NCBI GenBank assembly: GCA_947389015.1
Contig: CANDVA010000011.1
Coordinates: 1 to 64,000, forward strand
Reading direction: 5' to 3'
DNA from: an uncultured Clostridia bacterium
GTDB taxonomy: Bacteria; Bacillota; Clostridia; Oscillospirales; Ruminococcaceae
DNA length: 64,000 nucleotides
A model generated the notes under the pieces. The model made no database searches and was not told where the DNA came from. It saw nothing but the letters and a program-made list of their open reading frames with translations. Positions 42,446 to 49,943 of this stretch are shown piece by piece. The translations under genes and the position numbers were made by a program. The stretch's first letter is position 1; each line of letters starts with the position of its first letter.

Positions 42446-42472
42446 CTATAAAAGCCGAAACTGCGAGAAAAG

Positions 42473-42520
42473 CGACCGCTGTGTTCCGCTCCGGAGACGG
42501 GACGGACAGCGGTCGTTTTT
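42473..42520. terminator. Terminator shared by the 41469 gene and the XRE gene
   Basis: CGACCGCTGT (42473-42482) pairs with ACAGCGGTCG (42506-42515). Plus-strand T run at 42516-42520; on the minus strand the hairpin is followed by TTTTC. It lies directly after the XRE stop codon. Confidence 0.8.
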
Positions 42521-42526
42521 GCGCGG

Positions 42527-42748
42527 TCAGCGCGGCTTGCGGTTGATGTCGTCGGTCGAGCCGGCAATGTAGTCGATCGAGACGTTGTACAGCCGCGACA
42601 GCTCCACTACGCGCTCAAACGGTATCGGGCGGCGGTTGTTCTCGTACTGGGCGTAGTAGCTTTGGGTGGTCTTGAGGTAGTCGGCGACCTGCGCCTGTGT
42701 CAATTCATGTTTTTCCCGTAATATTTTCAATCTTTCACCAAAATTCAC
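42527..42748 (-). CDS. XRE-family transcriptional regulator
   Basis: 73 residues, a single HTH domain: LKILREKHELTQAQVADYLK with the recognition helix TTQSYYAQYENNRRPIP. The start is GTG with CAGGAG 9 bases upstream on the minus strand. It faces the 51-aa gene across an operator-like inverted repeat, as in a repressor-plus-target pair. Confidence 0.9.
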   Translation of the reverse strand: MNFGERLKILREKHELTQAQVADYLKTTQSYYAQYENNRRPIPFERVVELSRLYNVSIDYIAGSTDDINRKPR

Positions 42749-42794
42749 AATTATTTACTCCTGTTTTTGTATAATCATACAATTATACCACAAG

Positions 42795-42838
42795 TGAACT
42801 AAAATGTACTTGACATTAGTTCATATATGGACTATAAT
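42795..42838 (+). promoter_or_regulatory. Promoter of the 51-aa gene with operator-like inverted repeat
   Basis: TTGACA (42810-42815), 17 bp, TATAAT (42833-42838): a consensus promoter. TGAACTAA (42795-42802) and TTAGTTCA (42816-42823) are perfect 8-bp inverted half-sites that flank the -35 box, a natural binding site for the XRE dimer. Confidence 0.8.
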
Positions 42839-42875
42839 AATAAATGAAATTATTATGTGAAAGGAGGTAAGGAAA

Positions 42876-43031
42876 ATGTGTCATAACGGACCTCGTGACT
42901 ATGATCGTGTTGATACAAATAGTGATGGATCGCGTTTTTATGGATACGATGGAGATGATGGAAAAACTGATTGGTATTCAGAGGACAATCATCTTGATAG
43001 TACCACTTCAACCCCGTCGGATGATGATTAA
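42876..43031 (+). CDS. 51-residue acidic protein next to the XRE regulator
   Basis: Starts MCHNGPRDYDRVDTNSDG and ends STPSDDD; rich in Asp, Gly and Tyr, one Cys at position 2, no signal peptide. Support is AAAGGAGG 9 bases upstream, a consensus promoter, and a terminator 40 bases after the stop. It has no recognised family. Likely roles, all inferred, are an anti-repressor, a bacteriocin-like peptide or a small acidic inhibitor controlled by the divergent XRE protein. Confidence 0.65.
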   Translation: MCHNGPRDYDRVDTNSDGSRFYGYDGDDGKTDWYSEDNHLDSTTSTPSDDD

Positions 43032-43070
43032 CGGTTTATAACTGTAAATTGTTATCAATTATCTTTGGAA

Positions 43071-43107
43071 AAAAACCGCAAACCTATCAATGGGTTGCGG
43101 TTTTTTT
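43071..43107 (+). terminator. Terminator after the 51-aa gene
   Basis: AAAAACCGCAA pairs with TTGCGGTTTTT (11 bp, then one mismatch and two more pairs) around TATCAAT, followed by a run of T. Confidence 0.88.
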
Positions 43108-43156
43108 ATATAGTGATTAGTTGTTTATTTTTTTATGGTTATCTAAGGCATTTTCT

Positions 43157-43189
43157 TTAAATTTTTGTGAAATTCTTGACAACCACAAC
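43157..43189 (+). repeat. 33-bp direct repeat, right copy (aconitase promoter)
   Basis: Identical to 42413-42445; see the promoter entry for this copy. The 744-bp offset between copies spans the XRE/51-aa cassette. Confidence 0.9.
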
Positions 43190-43204
43190 AATATGTAGTA
43201 TAAT
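43165..43204 (+). promoter_or_regulatory. Aconitase promoter with Rex-like operator
   Basis: TTGACA (43176-43181), 17 bp, TATAAT (43199-43204). TTGTGAA-ATTC-TTGACAA (43165-43182) is one base from a perfect inverted repeat of the Rex-box type (TTGTGAA-N4-TTCACAA) and covers the -35 box. A Rex gene lies in the same cluster (48015). Direct Rex control is inferred. Confidence 0.75.
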
Positions 43205-43247
43205 ATAAAATAAGGAAGTAGACTATCAAAAAAGGAGAATAACTGTT

Positions 43248-45179
43248 ATGGGACTTACATTAACGGAAAAGATCATCAAGGCGCATATCGTCGACGGCGA
43301 AATGACGAAGGGCACGGAGATCGGTCTGCGTATCGATCAGACCCTCACTCAAGACGCTACGGGAACAATGGCGTACTTACAGTTTGAGGCTATGGGCGTT
43401 GACCGCGTTAAGACCGAACGGTCTGTCGCGTACATAGACCACAACACGCTCCAGAGCGGCTTTGAGAACGCCGACGATCACCGCTTTATCGGCTCGGTAG
43501 CCAAGAAGCACGGCATCTGGTTCTCGAGACCCGGCAACGGTATCTGTCATCAGGTTCATTTGGAGCGCTTCGGCAAGCCCGGCAAGACCCTTATCGGCTC
43601 GGATTCGCACACGCCGACGGGCGGCGGAATCGGTATGCTCGCCATGGGCGCGGGCGGTCTCGACGTTGCCGTGGCTATGGGCGGCGGCGCTTATTACATA
43701 ACCATGCCCAAGGTTGTTAAGATCAACCTCACGGGCAAGCTCAACGACTGGGTATCGGCAAAGGACGTTATTCTCGAGGTGCTCCGTCGCCTGACCGTAA
43801 AGGGCGGCGTGGGCAAGGTAATGGAATACACGGGCGAGGGCGTGAAGTCGCTCAGCGTTCCAGAGCGCGCCACTATCACGAATATGGGCGCGGAGCTGGG
43901 CGCTACGACTTCGATATTCCCGTCCGATGAAACTACTCTGAAATTCCTCAAGGCGCAGGGCAGGGAAGAGGACTACGTGGAGCTTTCAGCAGACCCCGAC
44001 GCGGTCTACGACGAGGAGGTCAATATCGACCTCTCCGAGCTTGTTCCGCTGGCGGCTTGCCCTCATTCTCCCGACAACGTAAAGACCGTCGGGGAGATTG
44101 GCGCTGTCAAGATAGATCAGGTCTGCATCGGCTCTTGTACCAACAGTTCGCTGCAAGATTTGCGCAAGGTAGCTCATATACTTAAAGGTAAGACCGTTCA
44201 TCCCGACGTTTCTCTGGCTATTGCCTGCGGCTCGAAGCAGGTGTTCAATATGCTCGCGGACGGCGGCGAGCTGTCGATACTTATAGACGCGGGCGCGAGA
44301 ATTCTGGAATCCGCGTGCGGTCCGTGCATAGGCATGGGTCAGTCGCCCAACAGCAAGGGCATTTCTCTGAGAACGTTCAACCGCAATTTCGAGGGAAGAA
44401 GCGGCACGAAGGACGGTCAGATTTATCTCGTATCCCCCGAGACCGCGGCTATAAGCGCGGTGACGGGCGTATTCACCGACCCGAGAACGGTCGGCGAAAT
44501 GCCGCCTTACGTAATGCCCGAGAAGTTCCTTATCAACGATAATATGGTAACTCCTCCCGCGTCGCCCGAGGACGCTCCGAACGTGGAGATACTGCGCGGT
44601 CCGAATATCAAGCCGTTCCCCGTGAACAAGCCCCTTGCGGAGACTATCGAGAGCGGCGTTACCCTTAAAGTCGGCGACAACATCACCACCGATCACATTA
44701 TGCCCGCAGGCGCGAAGATACTGCCGCTCCGTTCGAATATCCCCGCGATATCGGAGCACTGCTTTGCGGTTTGCGACGAGACGTTCCCCAAGCGCGCGAA
44801 AGAGGCGGGCACGTCGATAATCGTCGGCGGCGTGAATTACGGTCAAGGCTCGTCGCGCGAGCATGCGGCGCTCGCTCCGCTGTATCTCGGCGTTAAGGCG
44901 ATAATCTGCAAGAGCTTCGCGAGAATTCACCGTCAGAACCTTATCAACAACGGCATACTGCCGCTCGAGTTCGTCAACGAGGGCGATTATGATAAGATCG
45001 AGCAGGGCGACAGCCTTGTAATCGCGGATATCCGCAAAATTATAGAGACGGACGGCAAGATCGTCGTCGAGAACAGGACCAAGGGCTTCTCGTTCGAGGT
45101 GAAATGCGAGCTGTCCGAGCGCGGCAAGGGTATGATGCTCGCGGGCGGTCTGCTCAACTACACGAAAGCGAACGGCTGA
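43248..45179 (+). CDS. acn: Aconitate hydratase (short clostridial type)
   Basis: Interconverts citrate and isocitrate using a [4Fe-4S] cluster. 643 residues, shorter than the 780-900 of mitochondrial and AcnA types, as in many clostridia. Cluster ligands: Cys in IGSCTNSS (near residue 298) and ACGPCIGMG (near 360). Substrate-binding parts include GSDSHTPTGGGIG, and VNYGQGSSREHAAL in the swivel domain near 525. AAAAAGGAG precedes the ATG. It begins a run of genes for 2-oxoglutarate synthesis with icd, rex and, further on, gltA. Confidence 0.93.
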   Translation: MGLTLTEKIIKAHIVDGEMTKGTEIGLRIDQTLTQDATGTMAYLQFEAMGVDRVKTERSVAYIDHNTLQSGFENADDHRFIGSVAKKHGIWFSRPGNGICHQVHLERFGKPGKTLIGSDSHTPTGGGIGMLAMGAGGLDVAVAMGGGAYYITMPKVVKINLTGKLNDWVSAKDVILEVLRRLTVKGGVGKVMEYTGEGVKSLSVPERATITNMGAELGATTSIFPSDETTLKFLKAQGREEDYVELSADPDAVYDEEVNIDLSELVPLAACPHSPDNVKTVGEIGAVKIDQVCIGSCTNSSLQDLRKVAHILKGKTVHPDVSLAIACGSKQVFNMLADGGELSILIDAGARILESACGPCIGMGQSPNSKGISLRTFNRNFEGRSGTKDGQIYLVSPETAAISAVTGVFTDPRTVGEMPPYVMPEKFLINDNMVTPPASPEDAPNVEILRGPNIKPFPVNKPLAETIESGVTLKVGDNITTDHIMPAGAKILPLRSNIPAISEHCFAVCDETFPKRAKEAGTSIIVGGVNYGQGSSREHAALAPLYLGVKAIICKSFARIHRQNLINNGILPLEFVNEGDYDKIEQGDSLVIADIRKIIETDGKIVVENRTKGFSFEVKCELSERGKGMMLAGGLLNYTKANG

Positions 45180-45180
45180 T

Positions 45181-45723
45181 ATGGGATTGTTCGGTAACTT
45201 ATTCGGCAAAAAAGAGGGCGGCAAGGGCGGTTATTCCCATATTTCGGAGATCGCCGAGCTGCTGACCGATAACGAAACGGTTCACGCCAACCTTAAACGC
45301 GCTCTCACCGAGCCCGACAAATACTTCTCCGAGAACGAATGGCGCTATGCCGAGCGCGGAGTTGCCGTCGGCAAGACCGACAGGAAAACGCTCTATTGGC
45401 TGGCGCTTGTCGACGAGCTTGCCGAGGGCGGCAGCGTGTTCGAGGTGGACTACAAGTGCGAGCTTGACGACTTCACGGGAGCGCTGGAGCGGCTGAATAA
45501 CTATGCGCTTGCCGAGAACGCATTGTCCTCCGTCAAGCTGAATGAGGACGAGGATATCGAGGCGTGGGGCGGTGAGCTTAATTCGGTGCTCGGCGGAAAG
45601 GCGTTTGTGTGTTATATCGATATCGACTCGGACAGCTATCCTCTCGTTATCGTGAGCGGCGAGGCTCTGGAAAAGGCGCGTAAGCTTGCGGAAAACGGCG
45701 GACAGAGTATCAAGGATTTTTGA
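45181..45723 (+). CDS. Hypothetical protein with MGLFGNLFGKK N terminus
   Basis: 180 residues, acidic, no recognised family (possibly a DUF6630-like domain, unverified). The N-terminal MGLFGNLFGKK is shared in style with the proteins at 33593 and 45741. The ATG follows the aconitase stop by one base (TGATATG) without a clear ribosome site, so it may depend on termination-reinitiation. Confidence 0.65.
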   Translation: MGLFGNLFGKKEGGKGGYSHISEIAELLTDNETVHANLKRALTEPDKYFSENEWRYAERGVAVGKTDRKTLYWLALVDELAEGGSVFEVDYKCELDDFTGALERLNNYALAENALSSVKLNEDEDIEAWGGELNSVLGGKAFVCYIDIDSDSYPLVIVSGEALEKARKLAENGGQSIKDF

Positions 45724-45740
45724 TGATCGAGAGGTAACAA

Positions 45741-46058
45741 ATGGGATTATTCGGAAAAAAGAAAAAACAGCCCGCAGAAAGCAACGAGATAAACAACAGC
45801 GAGCTTAAAATAAAGCTCGCCGACACGGCGCTCGATCTGCTTGCCGAGGGCGAGGACTTCACGGAGCTTGCTAATACCAAGTGCGAATTCGGTTATCTGT
45901 TCGATATCGAGGGTCACGGCATTGAGGCGCTGTTCAAGCTCGAAACGGATAAAACTATCGCGTATTTCGCGGCTCAGGGCGACAAGCTCATGCGGCTGAA
46001 CTTCAACGAGGAGCTGTTCAGGACTACCGTCGAGGGTTTTCTCGATATGCACAAGTAA
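45741..46058 (+). CDS. Hypothetical protein with MGLFGKKKK N terminus
   Basis: 105 residues. A basic start MGLFGKKKKQP leads to an acidic alpha/beta domain (ADTALDLLAEGEDFTEL, YLFDIEGHGIEALFKLETDK). Not recognised. AGAGG lies 9 bases upstream. It seems to be a small partner of the preceding gene. Confidence 0.6.
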   Translation: MGLFGKKKKQPAESNEINNSELKIKLADTALDLLAEGEDFTELANTKCEFGYLFDIEGHGIEALFKLETDKTIAYFAAQGDKLMRLNFNEELFRTTVEGFLDMHK

Positions 46059-46086
46059 GCATAAGCAACGTTCGGGGGTGAGTTCT

Positions 46087-46398
46087 ATGTGCGTTTATTC
46101 TTTTGAGGAGATAGCGGAGAGGGTTCGTCCCGTCGCCGAAAAGTACGGGCTGAAAAGCGTCTATCTTTTCGGCTCGTATGCGCGCGGCGACGCCGACGAC
46201 GACAGCGACGTTGATCTGCTGGTCGATGCGGAAAATGTTCGCGGATTTCGTTTCTTCGGAATGTACGACGATTTCTGTACGGCTCTTGAAAAGGAAGTCG
46301 ATATGGTGACTATGGACTCGCTCGAACGTCAGCGCGGAACCGCGCTCGGCGGACGGTTCGTTAAAGAGGTCGAGCTTGACAGGAGGAGTTTGCTATGA
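46087..46398 (+). CDS. MNT-type nucleotidyltransferase
   Basis: 103 residues. YLFGSYARGDADDDSDVDLLVD is split by convention as GSYARG with the catalytic Asp pair in SDVD, the minimal nucleotidyltransferase signature. MNT proteins are usually the antitoxin half of HEPN-MNT pairs, AMPylating the HEPN toxin. Here no HEPN gene follows; instead a membrane protein overlaps its stop. The ATG at 46087 fits the GGGGGTGA site; a GTG at 46078 is less likely. Confidence 0.85.
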   Translation: MCVYSFEEIAERVRPVAEKYGLKSVYLFGSYARGDADDDSDVDLLVDAENVRGFRFFGMYDDFCTALEKEVDMVTMDSLERQRGTALGGRFVKEVELDRRSLL

Positions 46399-46736
46399 AA
46401 AGAAGATACCCTGCCGAGCTTTTTGCTATCGGATTTGTAACCAATCTGGTTTTTCGTTTCTTTTGGCTGTTCGCACCCGCGGTGATCCTGATGATAATAG
46501 GTATTTTCTTAAGGAATAGCTTGTACATAGGGCTTACGGTTCTGCTATTTGATGTTATCGTATCTCTTATCGAGCAATTTAAAATACGGTCAGCTTTTTT
46601 AAGCGATACCGATAATCCCGATTTTCGGGGATTTCAGGACGCTCTGTCAAGGGACGGCGATTGGAACGAGAATTTAAAAGAGTTTCTCGAAAACCGATCT
46701 GAAACTCCCGATGACAATGATAAATATGCGGAATAA
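46395..46736 (+). CDS. Small membrane protein coupled to the MNT gene
   Basis: 113 residues. Two hydrophobic segments (about 9-40 and 43-60) followed by a charged, acidic cytoplasmic-looking tail. Family unknown. Its ATG overlaps the MNT stop (ATGA), so expression is coupled. Confidence 0.65.
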   Translation: MKRRYPAELFAIGFVTNLVFRFFWLFAPAVILMIIGIFLRNSLYIGLTVLLFDVIVSLIEQFKIRSAFLSDTDNPDFRGFQDALSRDGDWNENLKEFLENRSETPDDNDKYAE

Positions 46737-46772
46737 GCTCCGCAAATATACACTTTCGGAAAGGATACAATT

Positions 46773-47987
46773 ATGGCAAAAATACAGATGACAACGCCGC
46801 TTGTTGAAATGGACGGCGACGAAATGACCCGCATTATATGGAAGATGATCAAGGATATCCTGATCAATCCGTATATCGACCTGAAAAGCGAGTACTACGA
46901 TCTCGGTCTGGTTCACCGCAATGAGACGGACGATCAGGTCACCGTCGACAGCGCGAACGCCACAAAGAAGTACGGCGTTGCGGTAAAGTGCGCGACCATT
47001 ACGCCGAACGCTCAGCGCGTGGAGGAGTACAAGCTCAAGGAGATGTGGAAGTCGCCGAACGGCACTATCAGAGCCATTCTCGACGGTACGGTGTTCCGCA
47101 AGCCCATTCTCGTGAACGGTATCACGCCGTACATTCCCACATGGACAAAGCCGATAACCATTGCGCGTCACGCTTACGGCGACATCTACAAGAACACCGA
47201 GCTGAAAGCGCCGCAGGGCAGCAAGGCGGAGATCGTCATCACCGACAAGGACGGTAAGGAGACCCGCGCGCTCATTCACGACTTTAAAAGCTCGGACGGT
47301 ATCGTTCAGGGCGTTCACAATCTCGACAGCTCGATAGGCAGCTTCGCGAGAGCGTGCTTTAATTACGCACTCGACGCAAAGGAGGACTTGTGGTTCGCGT
47401 CAAAGGACACGATCTCCAAGACCTACGACCACCGCTTCAAGGACATTTTCGCGGAAATATTCGAGAGCGAGTACAAGGCTAAGTTCGAGAATGCGGGCAT
47501 AGAGTACTTCTACACGCTTATCGACGACGTTGTGGCGCGCGTTATACGCTCCGAGGGCGGCTTTATCTGGGCGTGCAAGAACTACGACGGCGACGTTATG
47601 TCGGATATGCTCGCGACGGCTTACGGCTCTCTCGGACTGATGACGAGCGTGCTCGTGTCGCCCGACGGCAAGTACGAGTACGAGGCGGCGCACGGCACGG
47701 TAACACGTCATTACTACAACTATCTAAAGGGCGAAAAGACCTCCACAAACCCCATAGCGACTATCTTCGCGTGGAGCGGAGCGCTCCGCAAGCGCGGCGA
47801 GCTGGACAATATCCCCGAGCTGCGCGATTACGCGGACAAGCTCGAAAAGGCGTCGGTGCAGACCATGGAGGAGGGCGTAATGGACAAGAACCTCGCGGCG
47901 ATGTCCAAGCTCGAAAACAAGCGCGTCGTCGATACCGAGACGTTCCTTGTTGAAATTAACAACAGACTTGAGAAGTTAATGGCATAA
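46773..47987 (+). CDS. icd: NADP-dependent isocitrate dehydrogenase (eukaryotic-type dimer)
   Basis: Oxidatively decarboxylates isocitrate to 2-oxoglutarate. 404 residues, type II (eukaryote-like) isocitrate dehydrogenase. [12 protein letters not shown] at the start, [38 protein letters not shown] with the metal-binding Asp residues, and [11 protein letters not shown] near residue 307 are diagnostic. GGAAAGGA precedes the ATG. It is 27 bases upstream of rex. Confidence 0.96.
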   Translation: MAKIQMTTPLVEMDGDEMTRIIWKMIKDILINPYIDLKSEYYDLGLVHRNETDDQVTVDSANATKKYGVAVKCATITPNAQRVEEYKLKEMWKSPNGTIRAILDGTVFRKPILVNGITPYIPTWTKPITIARHAYGDIYKNTELKAPQGSKAEIVITDKDGKETRALIHDFKSSDGIVQGVHNLDSSIGSFARACFNYALDAKEDLWFASKDTISKTYDHRFKDIFAEIFESEYKAKFENAGIEYFYTLIDDVVARVIRSEGGFIWACKNYDGDVMSDMLATAYGSLGLMTSVLVSPDGKYEYEAAHGTVTRHYYNYLKGEKTSTNPIATIFAWSGALRKRGELDNIPELRDYADKLEKASVQTMEEGVMDKNLAAMSKLENKRVVDTETFLVEINNRLEKLMA

Positions 47988-48014
47988 ATTATCCTAATAC
48001 AGGGGCTGAAAATT

Positions 48015-48677
48015 ATGCAGGAAAATAAAAACATTTCGAAATCCGTAATACGCCGTTTGCCGCGTTATTACCGATTTCTTGGGGAATTGCTGAAGGAAGG
48101 CGTCGAGAAGATATCGTCGCGCGAGCTGTCGGAGCGTATGCGGCTGACGGCGTCGCAGATACGGCAGGATCTGAACTGCTTCGGCGGCTTCGGTCAGCAG
48201 GGGTACGGCTACAACGTTGCGGAGCTGAGGGAGCAGATCGGCGTGATACTGCACCTCGACGGTATGCGCACGGTGATACTTATCGGCGCGGGAAATCTCG
48301 GTCGGGCGGTCGCGGTACATATTGATTTTGAGCGGTACGGTTGCCGTCTCGTCGGTATATTCGACAGAGACGACACGCTGGCGGGCGAGTGCATCTCGGG
48401 CATACGCATACGCGCAACGGACGAGATACGCCCGTTCTGCGCCGAGGAGCACCCCGCGATGGCGATATTGTGCATACCGCGCAGCGGAGCGGAGGATGTG
48501 GTGAAAACGCTTATTGCCTGCGGGGTAAAGGCGTTCTGGAATTTCTCGCATTACGATATTCACGCGGACTATCCCGAGGTCGCGGTCGAAAACGTTCATC
48601 TCACCGACAGTCTTATGATACTTTCCTACCTTATGGAGGAAAAGGACGCGCCTGAGGACGATACCGTGACGAATTGA
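48015..48677 (+). CDS. rex: Redox-sensing transcriptional repressor Rex
   Basis: Represses fermentation and respiratory genes until NADH rises. 220 residues. Winged-helix domain (residues 1-80) with RLPRYYRFL, the HTH stretch ELSERMRLTASQIRQDLN and CFGGFGQQGYGYN. A Rossmann NAD(H) domain follows with VILIGAGNLGRAVAVH (near residue 86) and a C-terminal swap helix. A Rex-like operator sits in the aconitase promoter 4.8 kb upstream. Confidence 0.96.
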   Translation: MQENKNISKSVIRRLPRYYRFLGELLKEGVEKISSRELSERMRLTASQIRQDLNCFGGFGQQGYGYNVAELREQIGVILHLDGMRTVILIGAGNLGRAVAVHIDFERYGCRLVGIFDRDDTLAGECISGIRIRATDEIRPFCAEEHPAMAILCIPRSGAEDVVKTLIACGVKAFWNFSHYDIHADYPEVAVENVHLTDSLMILSYLMEEKDAPEDDTVTN

Positions 48678-48690
48678 CAAAGTGCATTTG

Positions 48691-48726
48691 CGCCTGCTTT
48701 TGTGAAAGTCAAAGGCAGGCGTTTTT
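48691..48726 (+). terminator. Terminator after rex
   Basis: CGCCTGCTTTTG (48691-48702) pairs with CAAAGGCAGGCG (48710-48721, one T-G pair) around TGAAAGT, then TTTTT. Confidence 0.85.
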
Positions 48727-48791
48727 GTGTCTCTGATCGGCTCTGTTAAGCCAATGTTAAGTTTGGTTGACAAAGTTCAAATGGGAATTGG

Positions 48792-48820
48792 TAGACAAGA
48801 GAGGAAAAATCGGGTATAAT
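48792..48820 (+). promoter_or_regulatory. Promoter of the 48850-49930 unit
   Basis: TAGACA (48792-48797), 17 bp, TATAAT (48815-48820). Confidence 0.7.
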
Positions 48821-48849
48821 TAAATCATAAAACAACGGGAGGTGAGCCT

Positions 48850-49122
48850 ATGGAATTCAACCGAAAAACTACGGGAACGGTCACAGATGTGAAAACCATG
48901 TGGTGGATAAAGGTCAAGCTGAAAGCCGTGAGGACGAGCCCGACGGACGGCGCGGCGTTTCCGCACAGTATCAGGGTGAAGTATACGGCGGACGGAAAAG
49001 AGTACACGGCAAAGGTGTATATTCCTTGGAGGCTTATACCGCCCGAGGTCGGTGATGAAGTCGAAGTGATATACGCCGACGGCAGACCGCGTCTCAGTTT
49101 TATAAATTGCTTTGGAGGTTGA
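48850..49122 (+). CDS. Small beta-rich protein (DUF3592-like)
   Basis: 90 residues, no signal peptide or clear membrane helix. KTTGTVTDVKTMWWIKVKLK and HSIRVKYTADGKEYTAKVYI suggest the soluble beta domain of DUF3592-type proteins, without their membrane segments (tentative). GGGAGGTGAG precedes the ATG. Its stop is 4 bases before the start of the HTH-repeat protein, so they are one unit. Confidence 0.65.
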   Translation: MEFNRKTTGTVTDVKTMWWIKVKLKAVRTSPTDGAAFPHSIRVKYTADGKEYTAKVYIPWRLIPPEVGDEVEVIYADGRPRLSFINCFGG

Positions 49123-49126
49123 TAAA

Positions 49127-49930
49127 ATGACATTTGCGGAGAAATTAGCGGAACTCAGGAAACAGCACGGCTGGTCGCAGGAGGAGCTTGGCGAGCGGCT
49201 CGGTGTAACGCGGCAGACGGTGTCTAAATGGGAGCTTGGCTCGACCACTCCCGAAATGGAAAAGCTCGCGGCAATGGGCGAGCTTTTCGGGATAACCTTG
49301 GATGAGCTTGTCCGCGGCGGGGAGAGCTATAACGTAACTGGCGACGTTCCCGAGCAGAAAGTTATAGTCGTGAAGAAGTCGAGGTTCGTCAACGGCGAGT
49401 TCAAGAGCGAGAAGAAGGTGTTCGGAAAGCCGCTTGTACACGTCAACGTCAAGGGCAGGGCGAACGGATTTTTCGCGGTGGGACTGATGGCAAGAGGATT
49501 TTTCTCGGTCGGTCTGCTGTCAATGGGCGTATTCTCGATAGGATTGCTGTCGATAGGCGTGGTGGTGCTCGGAGCGCTCGCGGGGATCGGGATAGCGGTA
49601 AGCGCGATGATCGCGGCGGGAGTGTTCGCGTTCGGCGCGGCGGCGATCGGGGTGTTCGCGTTCGGAGCGGTATCGTTCGGGTGGCTGAGCTACGGCGCCC
49701 TGAGCGCGGGAATGTACTCGATAGGCGCCTTGTCAAAGGGAACTATCGCGATAGGCAGCGCTGCCGACGGCATTATCGCGCTCGGCAAAGACACCGCGGG
49801 CGAGATACAGCTCCATCTGCCGATAACCGCGGACGAATTCCGCGCGGTCATCGAGAGGCGCCTGCCGAACACGCCGAAATTTATAGTCGACCTTTTCTCG
49901 TGGTTCGCGGGGAACGTGGAGTTCAGCTAA
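49127..49930 (+). CDS. XRE-type regulator with C-terminal decapeptide repeats
   Basis: 267 residues. HTH domain at residues 1-65 (LRKQHGWSQEELGERLGVTR, then QTVSKWELGSTTPEME). A linker is followed from about residue 115 by about ten repeats of ten residues, consensus G-x-F-[SA]-[VI]-G-x-x-[SA]-x (for example GFFSVGLLSM, GVFSIGLLSI, GVFAFGAAAI). Glycine every tenth and hydrophobic residues between give either a small membrane bundle or a solenoid. The last 40 residues are soluble and amphipathic. The ATG at 49127 has GGAGG 9 bases upstream. Known HTH proteins of clostridia sometimes carry such hydrophobic C termini; function unknown. Confidence 0.8.
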   Translation: MTFAEKLAELRKQHGWSQEELGERLGVTRQTVSKWELGSTTPEMEKLAAMGELFGITLDELVRGGESYNVTGDVPEQKVIVVKKSRFVNGEFKSEKKVFGKPLVHVNVKGRANGFFAVGLMARGFFSVGLLSMGVFSIGLLSIGVVVLGALAGIGIAVSAMIAAGVFAFGAAAIGVFAFGAVSFGWLSYGALSAGMYSIGALSKGTIAIGSAADGIIALGKDTAGEIQLHLPITADEFRAVIERRLPNTPKFIVDLFSWFAGNVEFS

Positions 49931-49943
49931 GCGGAAACAGACC

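Noticed and set aside
42413-42450. Second active promoter in the left 33-bp repeat
   Set aside because: The TTGACA is followed by TATAAA after only 9 bases, too close for RNA polymerase.
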